Source: JANNPJ01 sp965200525 (GTDB lineage: Bacteria; Actinomycetota; Actinomycetes; Actinomycetales; Kineosporiaceae). From it: 64,000 nt of DNA. The position numbers and the translations under genes were made by a program. Of this stretch, positions 1-8,470 are shown in pieces. The notes beneath the pieces were generated by a model. It was not told the DNA's origin. It made no database searches and saw nothing but the letters and a program-made list of their open reading frames with translations. The stretch covers positions 6,448,001 to 6,512,000 of the forward strand of contig OZ241368.1 in the NCBI GenBank assembly GCA_965200525.1, given 5' to 3'. Every line of letters begins with the position of its first letter. Position 1 is the stretch's first letter.

Positions 1-232
1 CGCCCTCGACCAGCTCGCCCTCGAGATCGGTGACCACCATCGAGTCGGCGTCCAGCCGGTCGTAGGCCACGCCCGACGGCTTGATCACCAGCAGGTCCCG
101 CCCCGGCACCCGGGCCGACACGTTCCCGGCGGTCCAGATCACCAGGCCGTAGCGGGTCAGCTCGCCGTGCAGCTCGGCCACCGTCCGGCGCAGCTCCCGC
201 ACCGTGGCCCGGACCTCCGACGTGACCGTCAC
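1..232 (-). CDS. araD: L-ribulose-5-phosphate 4-epimerase, N-terminal part (cut by window edge)
   Basis: This is the N-terminal 77 codons of a class II aldolase/epimerase; the rest lies left of base 1. The visible protein has the family's GNVSAR stretch and the phosphate-binding IKPSGVAYDRL segment typical of AraD. The enzyme would convert L-ribulose-5-phosphate to D-xylulose-5-phosphate in the cytoplasm, the last step of L-arabinose catabolism. The start is the GTG at 232, which overlaps the araB stop (TGA at 229-231) as GTGA, so the two are probably translationally coupled. Fuculose-phosphate aldolase is a relative, but the ribulokinase next door favours AraD. araA is not in view and may lie further left. 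Confidence 0.85.
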   Translation of the reverse strand, partial: MTVTSEVRATVRELRRTVAELHGELTRYGLVIWTAGNVSARVPGRDLLVIKPSGVAYDRLDADSMVVTDLEGELVEG

Positions 233-1905
233 CGGGTCGCCTCCCGCCGGATCGCCCGCAACCGGTGCATCACGTCGTTGCCGCCCCGGCCGAAGTAGTC
301 GTGCAGCCGGGTGTACTCGGCGAACAGCTCGTCATAGGCCTTGGCCCGGGTCTCGTCCGGCCGGCACACGCCCCGGCTCACCCGGCCCATGGCGGACGCC
401 GCGGCGCGAACATCCGGGTACGCGCCCGCTGCCACCGCCGCATGGATGGCTGAGCCGAGCGCCGGGCCCTGCTCGCTGCCGATGATCCCCAGCGGGCGGC
501 GGGTCACATCGGCGTAGATCTGCATCAGCAACGCGTTCTTGAGCAGGCCACCGGCCACGATCAGCTCGGTGACCGGCACGCCGGCCGTCTCGAACGCCTC
601 GATGACGACCCGGGTGCCGAACGCGGTGGCCTCCAGCAGGGCCCGGTAGATGTGCTCGGGGCGGGTCTGCAGGGTCTGGCCGATCAGCAGCCCGGACAGG
701 TCATGATCGACCAGTACCGAACGGTTCCCGTTGTTCCAGTCCAACGCGATCAGGCCGTGCTCGCCGACGGCCTGCCCGGCCGCCCGTGCGGTGAGCAGCT
801 CGTGCCGGTCGATGCCCTGCGCGTCGGCGTCCGCCTGGTACGAGGCGGGCACCCCGGTGTCGACGAACCAGCCGAAGATGTCCCCCACGGCGCTCTGGCC
901 GGCCTCGTAACCCCACAGGCCGGTGACGATCCCGCCGTCCACCACTCCGCACATGCCCGGCACCTCGCCGAGCCGGTCGGAGTTCATCACGTGACAGGTC
1001 GACGTCCCCATGATCGCCACCATCTGCCCCGGCTCCAGGGCCTGGGCCGCCGGAGCGGTGACATGAGCATCAACGTTGCCGACACACACCGCGATTCCCT
1101 CCGGCAGCCCGGTCCAGGCCGCCGCCTCAGCCGTCAGCCCGCCGGCCGAACGGCCGAAGTCCAGTACCGGCTGCTCGATCTTCTCCCGGAAGAACTGGCC
1201 GAACCCGGGGCTGACCGCCTCCAGATACTCGTCAGTCGGGTAGATGCCGTCCTGCCGGGCCGCCTTGTAGCCGGCGGTCCCGACGTTGCGCACGTACCGG
1301 CCGGTGAGCTGCCAGACGATCCAGTCGGCGGCCTCGACGAGATGCTCCGTGCGGGCGTAGATCCCGGGTGCTTCCTCGAACAGCTGCAGCCCCTTGGCCA
1401 GGGCCCACTCGGCCGAGAGCTTGCCGCCGTACCGGGCGATCCACCGCTCGCCGCGCTCGTGGGCCACCGCGTTGATCCGGTCCGCCTGGGCCTGGGCCGA
1501 ATGATGCTTCCAGAGCTTCACGTAGGCGTGCGGTTCATCGACCAGATCCGGCAACTCGCACAGCGGGGTCCCGTCGGCCAGCACCGGCAGCACCGTGCAG
1601 GCGGTGAAATCGGTACCGAGACCGATCACCTGCGCCGGGGCCACCCCGGCCGCGGCCAGCGCGGCCGGCACCGCGACCCGCAGCACCTCGACGTAGTCGG
1701 CCGGCACCTGCAGGGCCCAGTCCGGGGGCAGCACCCGCCCGGAAGGCAGCGTCCGCTCCAGCACCGCATGCCGGTAGGGATGCACCGCACCACCCAGCTC
1801 GGCCCCGTCACTCACCCGGACCACCACCGCCCGCCCGGACAGCGTGCCGAAGTCGATCCCGATCACTACCGGTGCGGCGTGATCGTCGACCGGAGCCCGG
1901 CTCAC
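229..1905 (-). CDS. araB: Ribulokinase
   Basis: A FGGY-family sugar kinase of 558 residues, close to the usual AraB length. It would phosphorylate L-ribulose with ATP. The N-terminal ATP-binding phosphate loop reads VIGIDFGTLSGRAV, and the C-terminal half carries the family stretch ending VAGGLLKNALLMQIYADV, followed by a glycine-rich nucleotide-binding segment. An open frame continues upstream to 1989, but that part is antisense-like overlap with the permease gene. The GTG at 1905 overlaps the permease stop as GTGA and gives the normal AraB length, so I chose it. It sits fifth in a six-gene minus-strand operon with sugar ABC-transporter genes upstream and araD downstream, which supports an L-arabinose pathway. 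Confidence 0.93.
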   Translation of the reverse strand: MSRAPVDDHAAPVVIGIDFGTLSGRAVVVRVSDGAELGGAVHPYRHAVLERTLPSGRVLPPDWALQVPADYVEVLRVAVPAALAAAGVAPAQVIGLGTDFTACTVLPVLADGTPLCELPDLVDEPHAYVKLWKHHSAQAQADRINAVAHERGERWIARYGGKLSAEWALAKGLQLFEEAPGIYARTEHLVEAADWIVWQLTGRYVRNVGTAGYKAARQDGIYPTDEYLEAVSPGFGQFFREKIEQPVLDFGRSAGGLTAEAAAWTGLPEGIAVCVGNVDAHVTAPAAQALEPGQMVAIMGTSTCHVMNSDRLGEVPGMCGVVDGGIVTGLWGYEAGQSAVGDIFGWFVDTGVPASYQADADAQGIDRHELLTARAAGQAVGEHGLIALDWNNGNRSVLVDHDLSGLLIGQTLQTRPEHIYRALLEATAFGTRVVIEAFETAGVPVTELIVAGGLLKNALLMQIYADVTRRPLGIIGSEQGPALGSAIHAAVAAGAYPDVRAAASAMGRVSRGVCRPDETRAKAYDELFAEYTRLHDYFGRGGNDVMHRLRAIRREATR

Positions 1906-2921
1906 GACGCCCGCCCCGGCCGGACCGCGATCAGCCGCTGCAGCAGGATGAAGAAGAACAGCACGGTGCCGATGAAGATCTTGGTCCACCAGGAGCTGAG
2001 AGTACCGTCGAACGAGATCAGGGCCTGGATCAGGCCCAGCACCAGCACCCCGAAGACGGTGCCCAGCACGAACCCGGAACCGCCGGTCAGGATCGTGCCG
2101 CCGATCACGACGGCGGCGATCGCGTCCAGCTCCAGACCGAGGCCGTTCAGCGAGTACCCGGAGAGCGTGTAGAACGTCATCAGGACGCCGCCCAGAGCTG
2201 AGCAGAATCCGCTGATCGCGTAGACGGCGACCCGGACCCTGCCCACCGGCAGGCCCATCAGCAGGGCCGACTGCCGACTGCCGCCGACCGCGTAGACCGT
2301 GCGCCCGAACCGGGTCTGGTGCAGCACGTAGGCCGCCACCGCGACCGCGACCAGCGCGATGACCACGCTGGGCGTGATCGAGAGACCGCTCGGCAGCGAG
2401 ATCGGGGTCTGGGCCAGGCTGACGTAGAAGTGATCGGTGATCGAGATCGAGTCGATGCTGACCACGAAGCAGAGGCCGCGGGCCAGGAACATGCCGGCCA
2501 GGGTGGCGATGAACGGCTGGACGTCGAAGAAGTGGATCATCACGCCCATCGCCGTGCCCAGCGTCGTGCCGGTCAGCAGCACGACCGCGATCACCAGGAT
2601 CGGGTTCCAGCCATGCTTCTCGACCAGGCTGGCCGACAGCACGGTCGACAGGGCGACCACCGATCCCACCGACAGGTCGATCCCGCCGGTCAGGATCACG
2701 AAGGTCATGCCGACCGCGACCACCAGCAGGAAGCTGTTGTCGATCAGCACGTCGAGCACGACCTGGGGATGGCCGAAGTTCGGGTAGCGCACCGATCCGA
2801 CGGTGAACATCAGCACCAGCAGGCTGACCGTGACCAGCATCGGGACGTAGCGCGAGTCGGGCCGGGAGGAGCGGCTCGGCCCGGGTGCGGTGGCGGTCGG
2901 TGGAACGGCGGTGGTGGTCAT
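1902..2921 (-). CDS. Sugar ABC transporter permease, YjfF-like
   Basis: A 339-residue hydrophobic protein of the ribose/galactofuranose-type permease family (BPD_transp_2). It has about eight to ten membrane segments and the conserved loop TGGIDLSVGSVVAL near residues 80-95, which is characteristic of RbsC/YtfT/YjfF permeases. It should pair with the product of 2918-3976 to form the membrane channel for the YtfR-like ATPase. The ATG at 2921 overlaps the previous stop as ATGA; longer in-frame starts lie inside the upstream permease gene and are rejected. Homology to YjfF of the E. coli galactofuranose system is inferred from gene order and from the YtfQ-like binding protein. With araB and araD downstream, L-arabinose is the more likely physiological substrate. 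Confidence 0.9.
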   Translation of the reverse strand: MTTTAVPPTATAPGPSRSSRPDSRYVPMLVTVSLLVLMFTVGSVRYPNFGHPQVVLDVLIDNSFLLVVAVGMTFVILTGGIDLSVGSVVALSTVLSASLVEKHGWNPILVIAVVLLTGTTLGTAMGVMIHFFDVQPFIATLAGMFLARGLCFVVSIDSISITDHFYVSLAQTPISLPSGLSITPSVVIALVAVAVAAYVLHQTRFGRTVYAVGGSRQSALLMGLPVGRVRVAVYAISGFCSALGGVLMTFYTLSGYSLNGLGLELDAIAAVVIGGTILTGGSGFVLGTVFGVLVLGLIQALISFDGTLSSWWTKIFIGTVLFFFILLQRLIAVRPGRAS

Positions 2922-3976
2922 GCCGGCACCCTTTCCGGTTCGGCGGGCGATCGGGTGTCGTTGCCCGGCGGGCTCTCCCGTCGTCGTCGGTGTGGCAACC
3001 GGGCCCGGAAGGACGGCGACTGGAGCAGGCAGACCGCGGTGACCACCAGGGCCTTGTAGAGCAGCGTGGTGTCGGTCGGCACGCCGATGGTGAGCAGGGT
3101 GGTGGTCAGCGTCTGGATCAGCAGGGCGCCGATCACGGTCCCGCCGAACGAGAACCGGCCGCCGGTGAGGGCGGTGCCGCCGATCACCACGGCCAGGATC
3201 GCGTCGAGCTCGATCCAGAGGCCGGCCCGGTTGCCGTCGGCGCTGTTCACGTTCGAGCTGATCATCAGGCCGGCGATCCCCGCGGTGGTCGCGCAGAACG
3301 CGTAGACCAGCCAGACCAGGCGACGCGAGCGGATGCCGGCCAGCCGGGCGGCCTCGGCGTTGCCTCCGACCGCCTCGATCAGCAGGCCGAGGGCGGAGCG
3401 CCGGACCAGCAGGGCCGACAGGGCGCACACGGCCAGCGCGACCAGGATGGAGAACGGCAGGCCGAGCCAGTAGCCGCCCCCGATCAGCGCGTACGGACCA
3501 GACGAGATCGTGGTGATCTGGCCGCCGGTGATCAGCTGGGCGATCCCGCGGCCGGCCACCATCAGGATCAGCGTGGCGATGATCGGCTGGATGCCGAGCC
3601 CGGCGACCAGGAATCCGTTCCAGAGGCCCAGACCGACGCAGAGCAGCACGCTCACCGCGATCGCCACCAGCACGCCGGTCACGCCGTCCTGCGCGTGCAG
3701 GTGCGAGATCTGCACGCAGGCCAGCGCACCGGAGATGGCCACCACCGAGCCGACCGACAGGTCGATCCCCCCGGTGGCGATGACCAGGGTCATCCCGAGG
3801 CCGACCAGGATGAGCGGGGCCCCGAGCCGGAGGATGTCGATCAGGCTGCCGTAGAGGTGGCCCTGTTTGACCTCGATCGAGAAGAAGCCGGGGGTGAAGA
3901 ACAGGTTGCTCAGCAGCAGCAGTACGAGGACGGCCACCGGCCAGAACAGCCGGTGCCGGTAGGCGGACGCGATCAT
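2918..3976 (-). CDS. Sugar ABC transporter permease, YtfT-like
   Basis: A 352-residue integral membrane protein of the BPD_transp_2 family with the conserved TGGIDLSVGSVVAISGAL loop, shared with the neighbouring permease. Two different permeases in one operon match the YtfT/YjfF arrangement rather than the single RbsC of ribose systems. It would form half of the inner-membrane channel. The ATG at 3976 overlaps the stop of the ATPase gene (TCATG on the plus strand), so translation is probably coupled. The C-terminus is a basic, arginine-rich cytoplasmic tail of about 25 residues. I am confident of the family; the exact substrate is inferred from context only. Confidence 0.9.
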   Translation of the reverse strand: MIASAYRHRLFWPVAVLVLLLLSNLFFTPGFFSIEVKQGHLYGSLIDILRLGAPLILVGLGMTLVIATGGIDLSVGSVVAISGALACVQISHLHAQDGVTGVLVAIAVSVLLCVGLGLWNGFLVAGLGIQPIIATLILMVAGRGIAQLITGGQITTISSGPYALIGGGYWLGLPFSILVALAVCALSALLVRRSALGLLIEAVGGNAEAARLAGIRSRRLVWLVYAFCATTAGIAGLMISSNVNSADGNRAGLWIELDAILAVVIGGTALTGGRFSFGGTVIGALLIQTLTTTLLTIGVPTDTTLLYKALVVTAVCLLQSPSFRARLPHRRRRESPPGNDTRSPAEPERVPA

Positions 3977-5520
3977 GCCTCGGCCCCGCTCGCGATCATC
4001 GTCATGATGGTCTCCTGGGTCAGGTCGACATTGGGCAGACAGGCGACCAGGGTTCGCTCACGCAGCACCGCGACGGCGTCGGACAGCCGCAGCACCTCGT
4101 CGAGCTCGGCCGAGACGAACATGACCGCCATCCCGTCGCGGGCCAGGTTCAGCACCAGTTCCTGGATCTGAGCCTTGGCGCCGACGTCGATCCCGCGGGT
4201 CGGCTCGTCGAGGATGAGCAGGTCGGGCTCGGTGGCCAGCCAGCGGGCCAGCAGCACCTTCTGCTGGTTGCCGCCGCTGAGGTTGCCGACCCGCATCTCC
4301 GGATCGGCCGGCCGGATGTCGAGGGCCGCGATGTAGCGGGCCGCGAGTTCGTCCTGGCGTCGGCGCGGCAGCGGGCGGGCCCACCCGCGGGCCGCCTGCA
4401 GGGCAATGATGATGTTCTCCCGGACGGTGAGGTCGGCCATCACCCCCTCGCCCTTGCGGTCCTCCGAGCAGAAGGCCACCCCGCGTTCGATCGCGGCCAC
4501 CGGGGAGCGGAGCAGACCGGCCGTGCCGCCGATCTCCAGCTGCCCGCTGTCGGCGTGGTCGGCGCCGAAGAACAACCGGACCACCTCGGTGCGGCCGGAG
4601 CCGAGCAGGCCGGCCAGGCCGAGCACCTCGCCCCGGTGGACGGTCAGGTCGACCGGCTCGATCGCTCCCTTGCGGCCCAGACCCCGGGCCGACGCCACCA
4701 CCGGGCGGGCGGTGATTTCGGCCGGGTCGTGACCGGCCTGCTGCTCAAGCTCGGTCAGCACTTTCAGTTCCTTGCCGATCATCAGGTTGACCAGCTCCAC
4801 CTTGGTCAGCCCAGCGATCGGGCGCTCGGCCACCAGCCGGCCGTTGCGCAGCACGGTGACCCGGTCGGCCAGTTCATGGACCTGGTCCAGGAAGTGCGAG
4901 ACGAACAGGACGGCGACGCCGTCGTCCCGCAGGGCCCGGACCACCCGGAACAGCTGCTGGACCTCACCGGCGTCCAGGCTCGAGGTCGGCTCGTCCAACA
5001 CCAGGACGCGGGCCGAGACGTTGACCGCGCGAGCGATGGCCACCATCTGCTGGACGGCGATCGAGTGCGAGCCGAGCCGGGACGCCGGGTCGAGGTCCAG
5101 ATCGAGCCCGCCCAGCACCTCCCGGGTCCGCCTGCGCATCCGGCCGAACTGGATCCGGCCGAACCGGCGCGGTTCGCGGCCGATGAACACGTTCTCGGCC
5201 ACAGAGAGGTTCGGGCAGAGGTTGACCTCCTGGTACACGGTGCTGATCCCGGCCTGCTGCGCCTCGCCCGGCCCGTTGACCCGCAGCGGGACGCCGTCGA
5301 GCCGGACCTCACCGCTGTCGATCGGGTAGACCCCGGTGAGCAACTTGATCAAGGTCGACTTGCCGGCGCCGTTCTCCCCCATCAGCGCGTGCACCTCGCC
5401 CGGGAACAGCCGGAAGTCCACTCCCCGCAGCGCTTTCACCCCGGGGAAGGTCTTGTGGATCCCTTCCATGGTGAGCACGGGCCGGCCGGTGGCGGCGGGG
5501 CCGGGCTGGTCGTCGTCCAT
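3973..5520 (-). CDS. Sugar ABC transporter ATP-binding protein, YtfR-like (two ATPase domains)
   Basis: A 515-residue fused ATPase of the ribose/arabinose type. The first domain has Walker A GENGAGKST at residues 48-56 and a Walker B ending VLVLDEPTSSLD; its signature loop (SIAVQQMVAIARA) is degenerate, as usual for RbsA/AraG/YtfR proteins. The second domain lacks a canonical Walker A (GLLGSGRTEVV) but has a canonical signature LSGGNQQKVLLARWL and Walker B LLILDEPTRGIDVG. Such asymmetry is normal for the family. It powers sugar import through the two permeases that follow. The start is the ATG at 5520 with GAGGAGC about 6 bases upstream. It is separated from the binding-protein gene by 238 bp that contain a large hairpin. 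Confidence 0.93.
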   Translation of the reverse strand: MDDDQPGPAATGRPVLTMEGIHKTFPGVKALRGVDFRLFPGEVHALMGENGAGKSTLIKLLTGVYPIDSGEVRLDGVPLRVNGPGEAQQAGISTVYQEVNLCPNLSVAENVFIGREPRRFGRIQFGRMRRRTREVLGGLDLDLDPASRLGSHSIAVQQMVAIARAVNVSARVLVLDEPTSSLDAGEVQQLFRVVRALRDDGVAVLFVSHFLDQVHELADRVTVLRNGRLVAERPIAGLTKVELVNLMIGKELKVLTELEQQAGHDPAEITARPVVASARGLGRKGAIEPVDLTVHRGEVLGLAGLLGSGRTEVVRLFFGADHADSGQLEIGGTAGLLRSPVAAIERGVAFCSEDRKGEGVMADLTVRENIIIALQAARGWARPLPRRRQDELAARYIAALDIRPADPEMRVGNLSGGNQQKVLLARWLATEPDLLILDEPTRGIDVGAKAQIQELVLNLARDGMAVMFVSAELDEVLRLSDAVAVLRERTLVACLPNVDLTQETIMTMIASGAEA

Positions 5521-5607
5521 GTCTGCTGCTCCTCATCGAGCTGGTCGCCATCGAGCCGCTGTTCGCGTCTTGGGCCGCCGGGCTGCGAGCCGCGGGGGCC
5601 GCGGGGC

Positions 5608-5689
5608 CGATGCACTGGCCGGGTAGTACCGGCCGATCAGTACTGGCCGATCAGTGCTGATCGGCCGGCGCTGACCGGCCAGTGCATCG
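5608..5689 (-). repeat. Nested palindromic element between binding-protein and ATPase genes
   Basis: A perfect 15-bp inverted repeat, CGATGCACTGGCCGG at 5608-5622 and its complement at 5675-5689, encloses a second one: GGCCGATCAG at 5631-5640 and again at 5645-5654, with the complement CTGATCGGCC at 5657-5666. The two inner left copies are in 14-bp tandem (GGCCGATCAGTACT, GGCCGATCAGTGCT). In the transcript it lies about 70 nt after the binding-protein stop and about 90 nt before the ATPase start. Hairpins at this place in ABC operons commonly protect upstream mRNA or attenuate downstream expression, so the binding protein is made in excess. That role is inferred; the repeat itself is read directly. 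Confidence 0.8.
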
Positions 5690-5758
5690 ATCCGGGACGG
5701 TCGGCCCCGCACCCGCCGGAACCGGCGGCTGCGCCCAAGGTGCGCAACGGCCCGGCGG

Positions 5759-6742
5759 TCAGTACTTGCGGGTCGGCAGAGCTTCCTTGGCCTGGGCCGA
5801 GTCGAACGTGGTCTCCTCGGTCTCGACCCGCTTGGGCACGCTCTGGCCATCGGACACCTTTTTGGCCAGATCCATCAGTTGCGGGCCGAGCAGCGGGTTG
5901 CACTCGACGATGTAGTTGATCTTGCCGTCGGCCAGGGCCTGCATCCCGTCGTGGGTGGCGTCCACCGAGATGATCTTGATGTCCTTGCCCGGAGTGAGCC
6001 CGGCCGCCTCGATCGCCTCGATCGCACCGAGGGCCTCGTCGTCGTTGTGGGCATAGAGGACGTCGATCTTCTTGTTCGACTTGAGGAAGGCCTCCATCAC
6101 CTCCTTGCCGCCGGCCCGGGTGAAGTCGCCGGTCTGCGAAGCGATGATCTTGAACTTCGGGTCGGTCGCGATCGCCGCCTTGAACCCGGACTGGCGGTCG
6201 ATCGCCGGCGCCGATCCGGTGGTGCCCTGGATCTCGGCGATGTTCACCGTGCCGGTGGCCGAGGCTTCGTCCTTGACCAGCCACTGACCGGCCTTCTCGC
6301 CCTCCTTCTCGAAGTCGGACCCGAGGAAGGTGGCGTACAAAGAGGTGTCCTTGGAGTCGATCGCCCTGTCGGTGAGGATGACCGGGATCTTGGCTCGCTT
6401 GGCCTCGTTCAGCACCGGATCCCAGCCGGACTCGACCACCGGCGAGAACGCGATCACGTCGACCCGCTGCTGGATGTACGACCGGATGGCCTGAATCTGG
6501 TTGGCCTGCTTCTGCTGGGCGTCGGAGAACTTGAGCGTGACGTCCGCATCCTTGGCCGAGGACTGGACCGACTTGGTGTTGGCCGTCCGCCAGCCGCTCT
6601 CGGCGCCGACCTGGGCGAAGCCCAGGGTGATCGCGCCACTCTTGCCGCCACTCGCACTGCCACTACTGGAGCCGCCGCACGCTGCCAGCAGGCCCGCAAC
6701 CGCCATGGTGCCCGCGAGGGCCACGACCATTCTTCTGCGCAC
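5759..6742 (-). CDS. Sugar ABC transporter substrate-binding lipoprotein, YtfQ-like
   Basis: A 327-residue periplasmic-binding-protein type 1 (ribose class) lipoprotein. The N-terminus has a signal peptide with lipobox LLAAC (Cys about residue 22) followed by a serine/glycine linker. The mature part reads GFAQVGAESGWR, DAQQKQANQIQAIRSYI and LYAHNDDEALGAIEAI, which closely follow E. coli YtfQ, the galactofuranose-binding protein. It would be anchored on the outside of the membrane and deliver sugar to the YtfT/YjfF-like permeases. The start is GTG at 6742 with GGAG 8 bases upstream. First gene of the operon; two LacI-type operators lie about 140-180 bp upstream. With araB and araD in the same operon, a furanose form of L-arabinose is a reasonable substrate guess. 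Confidence 0.93.
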   Translation of the reverse strand: MRRRMVVALAGTMAVAGLLAACGGSSSGSASGGKSGAITLGFAQVGAESGWRTANTKSVQSSAKDADVTLKFSDAQQKQANQIQAIRSYIQQRVDVIAFSPVVESGWDPVLNEAKRAKIPVILTDRAIDSKDTSLYATFLGSDFEKEGEKAGQWLVKDEASATGTVNIAEIQGTTGSAPAIDRQSGFKAAIATDPKFKIIASQTGDFTRAGGKEVMEAFLKSNKKIDVLYAHNDDEALGAIEAIEAAGLTPGKDIKIISVDATHDGMQALADGKINYIVECNPLLGPQLMDLAKKVSDGQSVPKRVETEETTFDSAQAKEALPTRKY

Positions 6743-6877
6743 TTCCTCATCTCCTTTGATCGAGGTGTACCGAACCGAGATCAGCCCGAGCCGGCCTGAC
6801 GCCGGCCCCGGCGCCCTTCGGCGGGGGTAGCTGGGCGGCGCGGATCACTCCGACCGGACCAACCAATCGAGAGTGAG

Positions 6878-6891
6878 CGTGAACGATAACA
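6878..6891. promoter_or_regulatory. Putative LacI-type operator 1 upstream of the ytfQ-like operon
   Basis: CGTGAACGATAACA, an imperfect palindrome with a central CG. It shares the half-site TGTTA(A/T)C or TGTGA(A/T)C with two other copies in the same intergenic region. Central-CG palindromes of this length are typical of LacI-family operators. The adjacent LacI gene at 7236-8297 is the obvious binder. Confidence 0.6.
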
Positions 6892-6905
6892 ACCGCGGAA
6901 TCAAT

Positions 6906-6919
6906 AGTTAACGGTAACA
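6906..6919. promoter_or_regulatory. Putative LacI-type operator 2
   Basis: AGTTAACGGTAACA, the best palindrome of the three (core GTTAACGGTAAC). It starts 28 bp from operator 1 and lies in the only AT-rich stretch of the region, which probably contains the operon promoter. Confidence 0.65.
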
Positions 6920-7031
6920 TTTTTGTAACGCCAGATTCGGTTAATCGCCTGTTCAAGCACAGGCTGGTCGGTCCTTGGCCCCTGCTCGACTGTCTCGTAG
7001 AAATGATGGGACCCAATGAAGCAGCACAGAT

Positions 7032-7045
7032 TGTTAACGATCACA
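7032..7045. promoter_or_regulatory. Putative LacI-type operator 3
   Basis: TGTTAACGATCACA, the same motif as operators 1 and 2 but about 126 bp further from the operon start. A distal copy is common where LacI-type repressors loop DNA. It lies about 190 bp downstream of the regulator gene's stop. Confidence 0.55.
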
Positions 7046-7101
7046 CTGACAGTCATCGTCAAGGCTCAGAGCTCTCAAGGCGCACCCCGGACGCGTCGGG
7101 T

Positions 7102-7230
7102 GGAGCCGTTCAAGCCCACCGGAGCAGCCGCGCAGGCCGTTGGAGCAGCCGTTCAGGCGCGCCGAAACAGCCGTTGAGGCCCGCCGAAGGAGCTCCTCGG
7201 CCCGCAGGAAGCTGCAGGCCGTTGATCTGA
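7102..7230. repeat. Degenerate ~22-bp tandem repeats
   Basis: Units begin at about 7102, 7121, 7142, 7164, 7186 and 7208 and follow the pattern GGAGCAGCCGTTCAGGCCCG with substitutions. Spacing is 19 to 22 bp, so it is not a coding repeat. It fills most of the 490-bp gap between the LacI gene and its target operon. No gene is seen here. Confidence 0.6.
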
Positions 7231-7235
7231 TCCGC

Positions 7236-8297
7236 TCAGGCCGTCGGAGGAGCCGTGCTGCGACGGACGACCAGCTCGGGAGTGATCACGATGCGCTCGT
7301 CCGAACCGGTGCCGGACTCGATCTGAGCCAACAAGGCCTGGAGGCTCCGCCGCCCGACGTCACTGAACGGCTGGCGCACGGTGGTCAGCGGCGGGATGAA
7401 GTTCGCTGCCTCCGGGATGTCGTCGAAGCCGACAACACTGAGGTCGCCCGGCACGGTCCGGCCCTGTTCGTGCAGGGCTCGCAGCAGGCCCAGGGCCATC
7501 TGGTCATTGGCTACGAACACGGCCGTGACCTCGGACATCCGGCTCAGGATCTGCCCGGCCTCGTAACCGGATTCGGCCGTCCAGTCGCCACGCAGCACCG
7601 GCGGAACCTCGAGCCCGGCCTCGGTCAGGCTCGACGTCCAGCCGACGATCCGTTCCTGGGTCTCGTACCATCCGGACGGCCCGGTCACGTGCCAGACCGT
7701 CCGGTGCCCCAACTCCAGCAGATGTGACGTCGCCAGCCGGGCGCCGAGAGCCTGGTCGACCGACACCACCGCCAGGGTTCCGCTCGGTGATCCCTCGACG
7801 GCGATCAGCGGTAGATGGCGGGCGTGGGACGAAAGGGCGTCGCCCATCGAAATCAGGGGCGCGACCACGACGATCCCGTCGACCCCTTGCTTCTGCAGGT
7901 TGATCAGCGCCTCGTCGAGGGCGGCGGCCTGCCCGTCGCCGACGTTGGCCACGGTCAGCATGTAGCCCTCCTCGCGGGCTGCTGCTTCGACGCCGTAGAG
8001 GGTGGACATCGGACCATGCAGAGCGCCGGCAATGGTGATCAGCCCCAGCGTGCGAGAGCGACCGGTGACCAGGGTGCGCGCGGCCGAGTTGGGCCGGTAG
8101 CCGAGCTCGTCGATGGCCGCCACCACCAGCGCCCGAGTACGGGCGCTGACGTTCGCGTTGCCGTTCAGCACCCGCGAAACGGTCTGGTGCGAGACCCCGG
8201 CCAGCCGGGCGACGTCGTACATGCCAGGACGCCGCTTGGAACCGGCCCGCGGCGCGTCGCCGTCGTGCGGCTCGACCGCGGAAGGCAGGTTGGCCAT
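7236..8297 (-). CDS. LacI-family transcriptional regulator (probable pentose operon repressor)
   Basis: A 353-residue LacI/GalR protein. Residues about 26-46 form the helix-turn-helix (YDVARLAGVSHQTVSRVLNG), followed by the hinge segment with YRPNSAARTL and a periplasmic-binding-like effector domain with VFVANDQMALGLLRAL and VVGFDDIPEA near the end. It is encoded in the same direction as, and just upstream of, the ytfQ-like/araBD operon. Three copies of a LacI-type operator lie between the two, so it probably represses that operon and is relieved by a pentose or its derivative. The start is the ATG at 8297; an in-frame GTG at 8309 would add four residues, and neither has a strong ribosome site. 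The effector is unknown. Confidence 0.92.
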   Translation of the reverse strand: MANLPSAVEPHDGDAPRAGSKRRPGMYDVARLAGVSHQTVSRVLNGNANVSARTRALVVAAIDELGYRPNSAARTLVTGRSRTLGLITIAGALHGPMSTLYGVEAAAREEGYMLTVANVGDGQAAALDEALINLQKQGVDGIVVVAPLISMGDALSSHARHLPLIAVEGSPSGTLAVVSVDQALGARLATSHLLELGHRTVWHVTGPSGWYETQERIVGWTSSLTEAGLEVPPVLRGDWTAESGYEAGQILSRMSEVTAVFVANDQMALGLLRALHEQGRTVPGDLSVVGFDDIPEAANFIPPLTTVRQPFSDVGRRSLQALLAQIESGTGSDERIVITPELVVRRSTAPPTA

Positions 8298-8470
8298 GAC
8301 ACCACTCACTCACAGGTCCGGTGTTCGGACGCCCAGTCCGAGCCCGGACGGCGAAAGTATATCCGCCGCGACTGTGCGACCGCGGGCCTGACCAGGTCAA
8401 GTCCGGCTCACCGTCGCACGGGCCTGCTTCCTGAGCAACGCCACCACGAGCTGCTCACAAACGCCGTGAC

